DNA of 64,000 nt from Halieaceae bacterium (GTDB lineage Bacteria; Pseudomonadota; Gammaproteobacteria; Pseudomonadales; Halieaceae). The stretch is taken from positions 1 to 64,000 of the forward strand of contig CABYND010000007.1 in the NCBI GenBank assembly GCA_902520195.1. Reading direction: 5' to 3'. The notes under the pieces are model-generated. The model was not told the origin of the DNA. It saw only the letters and a program-made list of their open reading frames with translations, and searched no databases. This document shows positions 51,701-60,816 of this stretch, in pieces; within the stretch, counting starts at the first letter, position 1, and every line of letters begins with the position of its first letter. A program made the position numbers and the translations under genes.

Positions 51701-51716
51701 GCTGGTTTTCCTTGCT

Positions 51717-52940
51717 TTAGTCGAGGATTTTGGCGACGACGCCTGCACCTACCGTTCGGCCACCCTCACGGATCGCAAAACGCAGGCCCTCTTCCATCGC
51801 AATCGGGGCAATCAGCTCAGCAACAAAGTTGATGTTGTCACCCGGCATCACCATCTCAACACCATCAGGCAGCTCAACCGCACCCGTAACGTCCGTCGTA
51901 CGGAAGTAAAACTGCGGACGGTAGCCCTTGAAGAACGGCGTATGACGGCCACCCTCGTCCTTTGACAGTACATATACCTCTGCCTCGAACTTGGTGTGCG
52001 GGTTCACAGAACCCGGAATCGCCAGTACCTGACCACGCTCCACCTCTTCACGCTTCGTACCACGCAGCAGCACACCCACGTTCTCGCCCGCACGGCCTTC
52101 GTCAAGCAGCTTGCGGAACATCTCAACGCCCGTACAGGTCGTCTTCTGGGTCTCCTTGATACCGATGATCTCGATCTCGTCACCCACCTTGATGATGCCG
52201 CGCTCAACACGACCCGTCACAACCGTACCCCGGCCAGAGATCGAGAACACATCCTCAACCGGCATCAGGAAAGGCTGATCAATCGCACGCTCAGGCTCGG
52301 GGATGTAAGAATCCAAAGTCTCAACCAGCGTCTTCACCGCCGTCGTACCCAGACCGTTGTCATCCTTGCCTTCCAGCGCCATCAGCGCAGAACCGCAGAT
52401 GATCGGTGTGTCGTCACCCGGGAACTCGTAGGTATCTAGCAGCTCGCGGAGCTCCATCTCTACCAGTTCCTTCATCTCTGTGTACTCCTCAGAGTCCACA
52501 CCGCCGCAGTCTTCTGCCAGCAGGTCAGCCTTGTTCAGGAACACCACAATGTAGGGAACGCCTACCTGGCGTGACAGCAGGATGTGCTCGCGCGTCTGCG
52601 GCATCGGGCCGTCAGTCGCACCACATACCAGAATAGCGCCGTCCATCTGTGCCGCACCCGTGATCATGTTCTTCACATAATCCGCGTGTCCGGGGCAGTC
52701 AACGTGGGCGTAGTGACGACCGTCTGACTCGTACTCAACGTGAGACGTCGCGATCGTGATACCACGCTCCTTCTCTTCCGGTGCGTTATCAATACCGTCA
52801 AACGCAACCAGCTCTCCGCCCCATACCTCAGAGCACACACGCGTCAACGCCGCCGTCAGCGTCGTCTTACCGTGGTCCACGTGTCCAATCGTGCCCACAT
52901 TAACGTGGGGCTTCGAACGCTCAAATGCCTCTTTTGCCAT
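51717..52940 (-). CDS. tuf: elongation factor Tu
   Basis: GTPase that delivers aminoacyl-tRNA to the ribosome. 407 aa, longer than E. coli EF-Tu (394), with a short insert around residues 182-195 ([11 protein letters not shown]). G1 GHVDHGKT (18-25), [16 protein letters not shown] and GSAL-type motifs are intact, then domains 2 and 3. Synonymous codon choice is very uniform, as for a highly expressed gene. Upstream are four tRNA genes (tufB context); downstream is rpsJ (tufA context), so the gene looks like a tufB/tufA junction. Confidence 0.98.
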   Translation of the reverse strand: MAKEAFERSKPHVNVGTIGHVDHGKTTLTAALTRVCSEVWGGELVAFDGIDNAPEEKERGITIATSHVEYESDGRHYAHVDCPGHADYVKNMITGAAQMDGAILVCGATDGPMPQTREHILLSRQVGVPYIVVFLNKADLLAEDCGGVDSEEYTEMKELVEMELRELLDTYEFPGDDTPIICGSALMALEGKDDNGLGTTAVKTLVETLDSYIPEPERAIDQPFLMPVEDVFSISGRGTVVTGRVERGIIKVGDEIEIIGIKETQKTTCTGVEMFRKLLDEGRAGENVGVLLRGTKREEVERGQVLAIPGSVNPHTKFEAEVYVLSKDEGGRHTPFFKGYRPQFYFRTTDVTGAVELPDGVEMVMPGDNINFVAELIAPIAMEEGLRFAIREGGRTVGAGVVAKILD

Positions 52941-53034
52941 GGCGACACACTCTCCTGAGTTCCTGTATGTCCGGCGCCCTGTCGGCGCCTCTCTATCACC
53001 TTCCCGGTATCACGCCCTCGGCGCCATACCGAAT

Positions 53035-53110
<76 letters not shown>

Positions 53111-53127
53111 AAAACTGCTGCCCTGTT

Positions 53128-53201
<74 letters not shown>

Positions 53202-53272
53202 GGTAACCGTTTACCTACCCCGGGACCCACACCAGCCGTCGGAGGCTCTACAACCCCCGCCGGCGTTATCCT

Positions 53273-53356
53273 TGGTGGAGGGGGGTGGATTCGAACCACC
53301 GAAGCTCGCGCGTCAGATTTACAGTCTGATCCCTTTGGCCACTCGGGAACCCCTCC
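53273..53356 (-). tRNA. tRNA-Tyr (GTA)
   Basis: 84 nt with CCA and a long variable arm, as class II tRNA-Tyr. Anticodon loop CTGTAAA (GTA) in stem TCAGA/TCTGA; acceptor GGAGGGG/CCCCTCC. Equivalent to E. coli tyrU. The 143 bp between this gene and the upstream tRNA-Thr hold nothing but two copies of TTTGCGCCA. Confidence 0.97.
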
Positions 53357-53499
53357 GGAAGGGCGCACATTCTCTAGATCTGGACACCTTGTGTCAACAG
53401 GGCTGGAGGGGGAATTCTGCGCTTCTGGCGGCCCTCGCAAATGACGGCTGACACTTCGTTTGCGCCAATTGGCTAGCAGTTTTTTGCGCCAGGATGAAA

Positions 53500-53575
53500 T
53501 GGAGCTGGCGAGAGGAATCGAACCCCCGACCGGCTGATTACAAATCAGCTGCTCTACCTACTGAGCTACGCCAGC
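53500..53575 (-). tRNA. tRNA-Thr (TGT)
   Basis: 76 nt with CCA. Anticodon loop TTTGTAA (TGT) in stem CTGAT/ATCAG; acceptor GCTGGCG/CGCCAGC. First of the four tRNA genes, equivalent to E. coli thrU. Confidence 0.97.
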
Positions 53576-53622
53576 TAAAAAACTTCTGCCGGAACGAAAA
53601 CAGCCGCCCCGGCGGGGAGCGC

Positions 53623-53651
53623 ATCATCCCCTCAGGGGGACTACTCGTCAA
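53623..53651 (-). promoter_or_regulatory. promoter of the tRNA-tuf operon
   Basis: Minus strand TTGACG (53651-53646), 17 bp, GATGAT (53628-53623), then a GC-rich discriminator (GCGCTCCCC), as typical of stringently controlled stable-RNA promoters. It begins inside the last codons of coaX and predicts a start about 40 nt before tRNA-Thr(TGT). Confidence 0.6.
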
Positions 53652-54375
53652 GCGTTCGGGAAAGCCATAGCCTGAGACCTTCCATGACCAGATCGGGGCT
53701 GACTGTAGCAGTTAAGCCGAAGCCTCGGAGCGTGCTCGCTGAGCCACCCGTTAGTAGCGGGCGATGCCCTGGGTACGCCGCCATCGTCGACTCCACCGCG
53801 CCCAGCACCGCGCGCCAGGACCCTGCAGTGACGCAGGCTTGCGTGTTATTGCCGGGCGCAATAGCCGGCTCCTCGAGGGCACCGACCTGAATCCGGTCCG
53901 TCTCGTTACTCAGTGCGCGCCGCATCAGGTCGGCACCAGGCAAGATATAGCCGCCTTCATGCACGCCTTCTGCGGAGACCAAATCCACGGTTACGGCGGT
54001 GCCGGCATCAATCACGCACAGCGCCCCCTCATTGCGGGCACGCGCCGCCAACATGGCAAGCCAACGGTCTACACCCATACGCTCTGGTTCGGCGTAACTA
54101 CTCACCAAACCAAGACAGGTTGATTGTGCCGTCGCGCGATGCACGGCCCGCGCCCCACTCGCCGTCAGTGCGGCTATCAGCTCGGCATCGGCTGCGTCAC
54201 CGGCAACACTCGCCAGCCCCACTGCGCCCCAACGCTCTGCCTCAACAGCCTCGCAGAGGCTCGACACATCCGAGACTGACTTACCGGCGTCCAGTAACAC
54301 CTCGGCGTTAGCAAGGCGCCACTTGATCGCTGTGTTACCCACATCGATCAGTAACCAGGGCATCTGCTCAGTCAT
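53641..54375 (-). CDS. coaX: type III pantothenate kinase
   Basis: Phosphorylates pantothenate, first step of coenzyme A synthesis; not inhibited by CoA, unlike CoaA. 244 aa: LLIDVGNTAIKW (phosphate loop), MGVDRWLAMLAAR and CVIDAGTAVTVDLV with active-site Asp, GGYILPGADLMRRAL. Start overlaps the birA stop by four bases. Same place as in Pseudomonas, upstream of the tRNA-tuf cluster. Confidence 0.95.
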   Translation of the reverse strand: MTEQMPWLLIDVGNTAIKWRLANAEVLLDAGKSVSDVSSLCEAVEAERWGAVGLASVAGDAADAELIAALTASGARAVHRATAQSTCLGLVSSYAEPERMGVDRWLAMLAARARNEGALCVIDAGTAVTVDLVSAEGVHEGGYILPGADLMRRALSNETDRIQVGALEEPAIAPGNNTQACVTAGSWRAVLGAVESTMAAYPGHRPLLTGGSASTLRGFGLTATVSPDLVMEGLRLWLSRTLDE

Positions 54376-55205
54376 CCTGCCGCTCCAATCTCAAGCAAGG
54401 TCGCTTCTCCCCCCGCTACCACCGACTGCCCTGTTTCCGTATTGACCAACAGCGCGCCATGCTGATCAACGCCCGCAGCTTTGCCAGCCACAGTGGGCGA
54501 CCCTTCCACCACTACCTGCCGGCCATGCAAAAAATCCCGCTTACGCCACTGCTTAAGCCAGCCGCCCATGTCGCCGCCCGCAATGTCCGTGAGCCCTGAT
54601 GCCAGCTGGTTGATCAGTTGAGCTGCCAGACTATTGCGGTCTACCTGCGAGCCTCGAGCGCTGGCCAGATCGGTCCATGGTCGCTGAATGGACCCTGTGT
54701 CCTTCAAAGGCATGCTCACGTTCAGCCCAATGCCGGCGACAACGGGTATCGCACCGTTTTGCTCACCCAGCAGTTCGATCAGTACCCCACCTAGCTTACG
54801 TTCTCCGTGGAAAAGGTCATTAGGCCACTTCAGCGCAAGATCCACCTCAAAGTCCCTCGCGATCACCTCGGCTAGCATAGCGCCGATGGCCAAGCTGAGG
54901 CCGGACAATCTTTCTACCGACCCATGAAAGCGCCAGCCCAGAGAGAGATAGAGATTGGCGCCTGCTGGGCTGTGCCAGCTGCGGCCGCATCGACCCCGGC
55001 CCTGAGTTTGTTCCTCTGCCAGCGCTACGACACTGCGGGAGCCATCAGCTAAGGGAGAGCCATCAGCCAACAAAAACGCTCGGGCCACATCGTTGGTGGA
55101 TCCGACCGAGTCATAGACCTCAACGGCGAACATTGCCGCGGCAGATGCTGACAATGCGTCGACGATGGCGGTGGCATTAAGTGGTGGCAGGATCATAGCC
55201 GCCAT
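54372..55205 (-). CDS. birA: biotin--[acetyl-CoA carboxylase] ligase without HTH domain
   Basis: Attaches biotin to the carboxyl carrier protein. About 277 aa from ATGs at 55208-55203; GAAGG sits just before, so either of two adjacent ATGs or one 9 bp later may start it. Catalytic domain only: VYDSVGSTNDVARAF, the biotinyl-AMP loop TQGRGRCGRSWHSPAGANLYLS, KWPNDLFHGERKLGGVLIE, then a small C-terminal beta domain. The N-terminal helix-turn-helix of E. coli BirA is missing, so it should not repress biotin genes. Operon with coaX. Confidence 0.93.
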   Translation of the reverse strand: MAAMILPPLNATAIVDALSASAAAMFAVEVYDSVGSTNDVARAFLLADGSPLADGSRSVVALAEEQTQGRGRCGRSWHSPAGANLYLSLGWRFHGSVERLSGLSLAIGAMLAEVIARDFEVDLALKWPNDLFHGERKLGGVLIELLGEQNGAIPVVAGIGLNVSMPLKDTGSIQRPWTDLASARGSQVDRNSLAAQLINQLASGLTDIAGGDMGGWLKQWRKRDFLHGRQVVVEGSPTVAGKAAGVDQHGALLVNTETGQSVVAGGEATLLEIGAAG

Positions 55206-55368
55206 CATACCTTCAGTGCGCCGGCTCTTTTGTCTGTTAGCCAAAGACTTTGTCTTTTAGTCACGATCGTTTGCGCCACTCGAACCCTCATCAACCCCAT
55301 GGTCTACTGCCCTACCGTGATACCTGTCATCATGGCGAGACCTCAGGCGCCTCGTCAGTTGACACAGC

Positions 55369-55725
55369 ATGTCTAATGCCCCGTCGCAAACAAGAGAGCG
55401 GCTCCGCCTGCTCGCCATGATCCTCGCACTGGTCATCGGGGGCCTATTGATCGCCCAACTTTGGACACAACCGCTGTCGCAAGACAGTTTGACTGCGGCG
55501 GGCCGTGGCGTGCTGTTTGTGCTGCTTGCACTGGGCTTAATGGGAACCCGGCGATTGAGCGTGGTGCTCACAGCATTACTATGTAGCGTTTCGCTCACCG
55601 ACCTGCTGTCGGTGGATCACACACTCCACTTTTCCGATGCGCTGGAGTTATTAACGCTCCTTTTGTGCGGGGGATTATTGCTGATCCCTGCACACGCCTC
55701 AGTCCCACAGGACACCGCCTCTTGA
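55369..55725 (+). CDS. small integral membrane protein, unknown function
   Basis: 118 aa, not recognised. Hydrophobic segments at about 14-32, 45-59, 62-78 and 90-107 predict three or four membrane helices; the N-terminus is short and positive, so probably inside. No charged pair or motif stands out. The stop overlaps the ogt start as TTGA, so the two genes are likely coupled. Upstream (55206-55368) lies a divergent gap to birA with no clear promoter. Confidence 0.65.
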   Translation: MSNAPSQTRERLRLLAMILALVIGGLLIAQLWTQPLSQDSLTAAGRGVLFVLLALGLMGTRRLSVVLTALLCSVSLTDLLSVDHTLHFSDALELLTLLLCGGLLLIPAHASVPQDTAS

Positions 55726-56234
55726 GCCTTTTTTACGACACCCTCGATACACCGCTCGGCACCCTGACGCTGGAGGCGAGCGAGCACGGACTCAGCAGTA
55801 TTCGATTTCCTAATCGGCCACAACCAACGGCAGGCAAAATAGCCAGGAGCAGCGTTCTCAAGCTGGCCAAGCGGGAACTGACAGCTTACTTCGCGCGGCA
55901 GCTAAGAGCATTTTCTGTGCCACTGGACTGGCATGGCACCGCATTTCAGGAGTCGGTATGGCAGGCGCTGACTGACATACCCTACGGTGAGACGGTGAAC
56001 TATGCCGACATTGCCCGGGCAATCGGTCGGCCTCGATCCGCCCGGCCCACCGGTGGTGCCGTGGGGCGCAACCCACTCCCTATCATTGTGCCCTGCCACC
56101 GGGTGGTCGGCGCTAATCATACCCTCACGGGCTTTACCGGGGGGCTAAATATCAAAGTCGCGTTACTTCAACTGGAGGGCCGTGAGGTCGAGTCACACTC
56201 ACGCATTGAGGTCGGGAATAATCTCGTCTTTTAG
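55722..56234 (+). CDS. ogt: methylated-DNA--protein-cysteine methyltransferase
   Basis: Transfers methyl groups from O6-alkylguanine to its own cysteine. 170 aa from a TTG at 55722 that overlaps the upstream stop (TTGA); the frame is open a further 19 codons upstream. Active site IIVPCHRVVG, DNA-recognition helix WQALTDIPYGETVNYADIARAIGRP and VGRNPLPI are intact. No AdaA domain, so Ogt-like. Its 3' end overlaps the opposite-strand DUF465 gene by 36 bp. A third DNA-repair gene type in the window after photolyases and uvrA. Confidence 0.92.
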   Translation: MSLFYDTLDTPLGTLTLEASEHGLSSIRFPNRPQPTAGKIARSSVLKLAKRELTAYFARQLRAFSVPLDWHGTAFQESVWQALTDIPYGETVNYADIARAIGRPRSARPTGGAVGRNPLPIIVPCHRVVGANHTLTGFTGGLNIKVALLQLEGREVESHSRIEVGNNLVF

Positions 56235-56432
56235 TCGCTCAATCGATTCCTTGAGGCGCAACTTTTCTTTTTTAAGGCGCTGCACCAGCAGCTGGTTTTG
56301 CCACGGTCGCGATTGCAGCTCGATGATTTTCTGATCGAGGGTGCGATGCTGGGTTTGCATGACGGCCAAGCGCTCTGCGGGCGAGAGATCCTCGTTTGCC
56401 GCTGACTGATCTGGTCCAACACGCTCTGTCAT
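56199..56432 (-). CDS. DUF465 (YdcH-like) small coiled-coil protein
   Basis: 77 aa, YdcH/DUF465 family of unknown function: MQTQHRTLDQKIIELQSR followed by LLVQRLKKEKLRLKESIERLKDEI. One long amphipathic coiled coil. The last 12 codons overlap the ogt 3' end on the other strand. No operon partner on its strand. Confidence 0.85.
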   Translation of the reverse strand: MTERVGPDQSAANEDLSPAERLAVMQTQHRTLDQKIIELQSRPWQNQLLVQRLKKEKLRLKESIERLKDEIIPDLNA

Positions 56433-56566
56433 GCCTTACCTCACACCTACCCCACGAGAAATCTAACTGGGGTTTGGCGGCGCTGACAAGTCACTCTGAC
56501 TGAGCAGACCAATGACCGGGTGACCCATTGCTGAGCGAGAACTCCTAGCCCAGTGGGTCCAAAACG

Positions 56567-57460
56567 TCAGAGGTCCGGATCCGGGATCAGCTCAAGATAA
56601 TTGATCTCGCTATCCCCAGCGGCGACAAACTTGGGCGCCTTCAAGCTGTCCCACTGGTTATAACGAACCGGCGCACCCTCGAGGGTGGTCACGCTGCCAC
56701 CTGCGGCGCGCACCAGCGCATCCCCCGCCGCCAAGTCCCATTCATAGCAGGGCGAAGTCCTTGGATAGACATCGGCGCTGCCGGATGCCACGTCACAAAA
56801 TTTCAGGGCGCTGCCCGCATCGAGGCGCTGGGCACCATGAGCCAACTCCGCGAGGCGCGTGAGCATCATCTGAACACGCTCCTCGCGGTGGCGCGCACTG
56901 GCGGACATTACCAGCTGCGCGGCTGGGTCGAGGGCGCGAGCACTCAGGTCTGCACCCTCCCCATCGGAAAACAATGGATAACGCCTTGCGCCCCAGTCGG
57001 GCACCCCCAGATCCATATGGCCTCTATTGGGCGCAGCGATCAGCCCCAGCACCGCCTCCGCCTCAACGATCAGTGCGATATTCACCGTGAACTCTCCGGT
57101 GCCCTCAAGAAACTCTTTGGTGCCATCAAGTGGGTCAATCATCCAGCACACTGGCCAGTCACGTCGGCCAATAAGCTGCTCCAGCGTCGACTCCTCGGAG
57201 AGAATCGGGATATTGGGCGTCAGCGACTGCAGGGCCTGACAGATCAGCCGATGCGACGCGTGATCAGCCTCAGTGACGGGGCTGGCATCTGACTTTTGGC
57301 TTACCGCCACATCACCGACATTTGCGTAGAGATCGAGAATGCACCGCGAGGCGTCGGCTGCGAGCGCCCTCAGCGCAGTAATCAGATCGGGCAAGGAGAG
57401 TTGACCCTCCTCGAGCATCGCATCCAGACCGGGGTTGCCGCTATAGTAACGACTATTCAT
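56567..57460 (-). CDS. cysQ: 3'(2'),5'-bisphosphate nucleotidase
   Basis: Hydrolyses PAP (and PAPS) left by sulfate assimilation; lithium-sensitive inositol monophosphatase-type fold. 297 aa from the ATG at 57458; other ATGs upstream (frame open to 57589) and 14 codons downstream are possible. Metal motifs: DASPVTEADHASH, SEEST, DPLDGTKEFLEGTGEFTVNIAL, and C-terminal PCYEWDLAAGDALVRAAGG. Head-to-head with yrfG, 19 bp apart, a pair also linked in Pseudomonas. Confidence 0.94.
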   Translation of the reverse strand: MNSRYYSGNPGLDAMLEEGQLSLPDLITALRALAADASRCILDLYANVGDVAVSQKSDASPVTEADHASHRLICQALQSLTPNIPILSEESTLEQLIGRRDWPVCWMIDPLDGTKEFLEGTGEFTVNIALIVEAEAVLGLIAAPNRGHMDLGVPDWGARRYPLFSDGEGADLSARALDPAAQLVMSASARHREERVQMMLTRLAELAHGAQRLDAGSALKFCDVASGSADVYPRTSPCYEWDLAAGDALVRAAGGSVTTLEGAPVRYNQWDSLKAPKFVAAGDSEINYLELIPDPDL

Positions 57461-57479
57461 CCCAACAGGGTAGCACTCG

Positions 57480-58184
57480 ATGGCCTTAACTGTGGCCTCC
57501 AGTCTCTCAGTCGAAGCGGTGGACTGGTCACAACTCGAAACCATACTGCTAGATATGGACGGTACGCTCCTCGATCTCGAGTTCGACAATCACTTCTGGG
57601 GCACCGTGATCCCGGGTGAGTGGGGCCGGCCACGCGGCCTCGACGTCAGAACCAGTCAGGAAAAGCTGGCACCCGTGTTTGCAAGTGAGCGTGGCAAGCT
57701 GAACTGGTATTGCCTCGACTTTTGGGGCGAGACGCTGGAGCTCGATATTCCAGCCATCAAGGCTCGCTACACAGAGGGCATTCGCTGGCGGCCCCAGGCT
57801 GAGACTTTTCTGCAACACCTTCAGGCCAGCCACCTCGACGTGGTTTTGATTACCAACGCGCACCCCTTAACCCTGAAAATGAAAGCAGAGCGTCTGCCTT
57901 TGGCCCATTGGTTTGATGTGATGATCAGCTCCCATGATTACGGCGCGCCAAAAGAGACCCCCACTTTCTGGCGCAGCCTCATTGAAGATCGCCCCTTTGA
58001 TCCCGACCGAACGCTGTTCCTGGACGACTCGGAATATGTGCTCGATTCGGCACAGGCATTTGGCGTGGCACATCTTGTGACATTGCGTCAGCCCGACTCG
58101 ACACTGCCCCCGCGAGTCGATACACGATTCCCCGCCATCCACCACTTTGAGGAAATCCTCAGCGGATTGCCGAGCATTGACTGA
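57480..58184 (+). CDS. yrfG: HAD-family GMP/IMP nucleotidase
   Basis: Dephosphorylates purine monophosphates. 234 aa: HAD motif I LLDMDGTLLDLEFDNHFW (33-50), motif II TNAH, motif III Lys in KETPTFWRSL, motif IV LFLDDSEYVLDSA. Matches YrfG across its length, including LNWYCLDFWGETL. Followed by hslR with overlap, as in E. coli yrfG-hslR; the third gene there, hslO, is not present. Confidence 0.92.
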   Translation: MALTVASSLSVEAVDWSQLETILLDMDGTLLDLEFDNHFWGTVIPGEWGRPRGLDVRTSQEKLAPVFASERGKLNWYCLDFWGETLELDIPAIKARYTEGIRWRPQAETFLQHLQASHLDVVLITNAHPLTLKMKAERLPLAHWFDVMISSHDYGAPKETPTFWRSLIEDRPFDPDRTLFLDDSEYVLDSAQAFGVAHLVTLRQPDSTLPPRVDTRFPAIHHFEEILSGLPSID

Positions 58185-58584
58185 TAGCGAACACGGCAAC
58201 AGTAAAGTCCGGATCGATAAATGGTTGTGGGCCGCCCGTTTTTTCAAGACACGGTCACTGGCCAAGACAGCCATTGAGGGAGGCAAGGTCTTGCTCGCCG
58301 GCCAAAAGGTAAAAGTCTCACGAGAAGTGGCCCCCGGGGATATGTTGCGCATCCGCCAAGGTTGGGACGAACGCGAGGTCAAAGTGATCGCCACCAGCGA
58401 GCAACGACGTGCGGCGCCGATCGCCCAAAGCTTGTACGAAGAAACCGAGGCGAGCATCGAAAGACGCAACCGTGCCGCAGAGGCGCGCCAGGCGGCAGGC
58501 ACGCTGGCAAGACCCTCACAACGACCGGGTAAACATGAGCGCAAAACATTGGAACGCTTGAGGAAGCGGTTCGACCCCACCTGA
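58177..58584 (+). CDS. hslR: ribosome-associated heat shock protein 15
   Basis: S4-domain protein that binds stalled 50S subunits carrying peptidyl-tRNA. 135 aa from a TTG at 58177 that overlaps the yrfG stop; the frame is open upstream. S4 domain: VRIDKWLWAARFFKTRSLAKTAIEGGKVLLAGQKVK. The tail is basic with KHERKTLERLRKRF. A weak start codon and no clear SD suggest coupling to yrfG. Confidence 0.93.
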   Translation: MTDSEHGNSKVRIDKWLWAARFFKTRSLAKTAIEGGKVLLAGQKVKVSREVAPGDMLRIRQGWDEREVKVIATSEQRRAAPIAQSLYEETEASIERRNRAAEARQAAGTLARPSQRPGKHERKTLERLRKRFDPT

Positions 58585-58616
58585 TATAAGTCGGCGCCGA
58601 GAACACAACTTGGGGT

Positions 58617-60536
58617 ATGATCGTTGGCATGATTGAAGAGTTGCCGACAACCAGACCCCATACGCCGCTACTCGACGGCGTATCGACTGATCTTGCTGCA
58701 CTCTCACAGCTGCAAAGTCATGAATTGGTGCAGCTGGCTGAAGAGCTTCGACACGACCTGCTCTACTCTGTCGCAGGCACCGGGGGGCACTTTGGTGCCG
58801 GACTGGGCGTGGTCGAACTGACGGTGGCGCTGCACCATGTTTTCAACACCCCCTATGACCGCATCGTGTGGGATGTCGGGCACCAAACCTACCCCCACAA
58901 AATCCTGACCGGGCGACGCGATCGCATGAACAGCATGCGACAGCTCGAGGGGCTGTCCGGGTTCCCCAAACGCTCAGAAAGCCCCTTCGACACCTTCGGC
59001 GTGGGTCACTCTTCGACCAGCATCTCCGCGGCCATGGGTATGGCGCTAGCGGCGCAGAAGCAAGGTGTCGACCGCAAGGTCATTGCCGTGATTGGAGACG
59101 GTGCGATCACAGGCGGCATGGCGTTTGAAGCGCTGGCACACGCGGGGCATGAACGGCCCAACATGCTGGTTATTCTGAATGACAATCAAATGTCGATTGG
59201 CCATAACACCGGCGGACTGGCGACCTACTTCGCCAAGATCTGGGCCAGCAAGACCTACACCGCGCTGCGGGAGGGCTCCAAAAAGATCCTCGAGCACGTG
59301 CGCGGCGCCTGGGACCTGGCCAAAAAAACAGAAGAACACATGAAGGGCATGGTGGCGCCGGGCACGATGTTCGAAGAGCTGGGTTGGCACTACATTGGTC
59401 CACTCGATGGCCATGATCTGCCGCAGCTGGTGAATACGCTCAAGGTCATGGCTGACCTTAAGGGTCCGCAGTTCCTGCACATTCGCACCGTCAAAGGAAA
59501 GGGTTTTGCGCCAGCCGAGCGAGACCCCATTGGCTACCACGCGATCAACAAACTGGAACCGGCCAAGCCCGCAAAGTCGGCGGTGCCAGCCAAACCCAAG
59601 TCACCCAAGTATCAGGACGTCTTCGGACAGTGGCTATGCGACCTCGCGGCACAGGATGAGCGGGTGGTGGGCATTACCCCCGCCATGTGCGAAGGATCGG
59701 GCATGGTGCAGTATGCCAAGGCGTTTCCAGAGCGCTTCTACGATGTCGCGATTGCCGAACAACACTCGGTAACGCTGGCTGCGGGTATGGCCTGCGATGG
59801 CCTCAAGCCGGTGCTCGCCATTTACTCGACCTTTTTGCAGCGTGGCTACGATCAGCTGATACACGATGTAGCCCTGCAGGGCCTGGACGTCACTTTGGCC
59901 ATTGATCGCGCAGGTCTAGTAGGTCAGGACGGACCCACGCATCACGGTACCTTCGACCTCTCTTATTTGCGTTGCATCCCCAATATGGTGGTCGGCGCAC
60001 CCAGCGACGAAAATCAGTGCCGACAAATGCTGCAAAGTGCCTGGCTCCATGAAGGACCCTCGGCGGTCCGCTACCCACGCGGGGAAGGCACGGGCATTGC
60101 GATCGACGCTGGACTCCCCGCAAAGGAGATCGGTAGAGCCGAAATGGTGAGAAAAGGTACTGGCATCGCTATCCTGAATTTTGGTGTACTGCTGGATCAA
60201 GCACTGGCTGCTGCCGAGGCACTGGGCGCAACCGTGGTCGACATGCGCTGGGTAAAACCCCTAGACGAGGCGATGATTCTCTCTCTGGTGGAGCAGCATG
60301 ATCTGCTGATCACCTTGGAGGAAAACGCTGTAGCGGGTGGCGCGGGGAGCGGCGTCGCCGAGTTCCTCGCCAACGAGGGCGTCATTTGCCAATTACGCCA
60401 CGTGGGTATCCCCGACGCCTTTATCGCGCATGCCGGACAAGCTGAGTGCCGGCAACTGGCGGGGCTGACCGCCGACAACATCATCGCGGTGGCACAAAGC
60501 ACGGCGCCAGCCACGACCAGCAAACAAGCCCTATAA
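58617..60536 (+). CDS. dxs: 1-deoxy-D-xylulose-5-phosphate synthase
   Basis: Condenses pyruvate and glyceraldehyde-3-phosphate using thiamine diphosphate, first step of the MEP isoprenoid pathway. 639 aa; the ATG at 58617 follows GGGG, and another ATG is four codons later. Motifs: [37 protein letters not shown], ThDP motif [14 protein letters not shown]...[13 protein letters not shown], transketolase domain [17 protein letters not shown]. Supplies precursors to IspA and IspB, both in the window. Upstream of xseB-ispA rather than downstream as in E. coli. Confidence 0.97.
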   Translation: MIVGMIEELPTTRPHTPLLDGVSTDLAALSQLQSHELVQLAEELRHDLLYSVAGTGGHFGAGLGVVELTVALHHVFNTPYDRIVWDVGHQTYPHKILTGRRDRMNSMRQLEGLSGFPKRSESPFDTFGVGHSSTSISAAMGMALAAQKQGVDRKVIAVIGDGAITGGMAFEALAHAGHERPNMLVILNDNQMSIGHNTGGLATYFAKIWASKTYTALREGSKKILEHVRGAWDLAKKTEEHMKGMVAPGTMFEELGWHYIGPLDGHDLPQLVNTLKVMADLKGPQFLHIRTVKGKGFAPAERDPIGYHAINKLEPAKPAKSAVPAKPKSPKYQDVFGQWLCDLAAQDERVVGITPAMCEGSGMVQYAKAFPERFYDVAIAEQHSVTLAAGMACDGLKPVLAIYSTFLQRGYDQLIHDVALQGLDVTLAIDRAGLVGQDGPTHHGTFDLSYLRCIPNMVVGAPSDENQCRQMLQSAWLHEGPSAVRYPRGEGTGIAIDAGLPAKEIGRAEMVRKGTGIAILNFGVLLDQALAAAEALGATVVDMRWVKPLDEAMILSLVEQHDLLITLEENAVAGGAGSGVAEFLANEGVICQLRHVGIPDAFIAHAGQAECRQLAGLTADNIIAVAQSTAPATTSKQAL

Positions 60537-60563
60537 CCTCTGACATCTGCAAGGCACTGACCC

Positions 60564-60809
60564 GTGGCCAAATCGAACAAAGCGGTATCATCACCCAGCA
60601 TCACCGAGCAAATGACCGAGCTGAGTGAACTGGTGGAGCAACTGGAAGACCCGGAAATCGAGCTGGAAGCGGCTCTGGTGCTATACGAGAAAGGTGTCAA
60701 GCTAAGCGGCAGCATTCAAAAAATTCTTGAGTCTGCGGAGCAACGCGTCGCGCAGGTGGCCGCGGACGGATCGCTGCTCGACGGAGATGAGGCGTCAAAC
60801 GAAGCCTGA
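60564..60809 (+). CDS. xseB: exodeoxyribonuclease VII small subunit
   Basis: Small subunit of the single-strand exonuclease. 81 aa from a GTG at 60564; SITEQMTELSELVEQLEDPEIELEAALVLYEKGVKLSGSIQKILESAEQRVAQV matches the XseB two-helix domain. Between dxs and ispA. xseA is not in the window. Confidence 0.95.
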   Translation: MAKSNKAVSSPSITEQMTELSELVEQLEDPEIELEAALVLYEKGVKLSGSIQKILESAEQRVAQVAADGSLLDGDEASNEA

Positions 60810-60816
60810 GCCCGTT

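Larger units (their letters stand above)
51347..51716. other. tuf-rpsJ intergenic region
   Basis: 370 bp without a gene. From the tuf side it holds the tuf terminator (51672-51700), two small hairpins (CCCTG/CAGGG at 51578-51591; AATAGG/CCTATT at 51548-51566), a third hairpin (51437-51459, with one bulge, followed on the minus strand by TTTTCTTG), and the rpsJ promoter (51403-51431). In many gammaproteobacteria tufA is followed by rpsJ with a similar gap. Confidence 0.6.

Noticed and set aside
53458..53491. Repeat of TTTGCGCCA between two tRNA genes as an attachment site
   Set aside because: Only 9 bp, two copies, no integrase or foreign DNA nearby; chance or remnant of tRNA spacer duplication.
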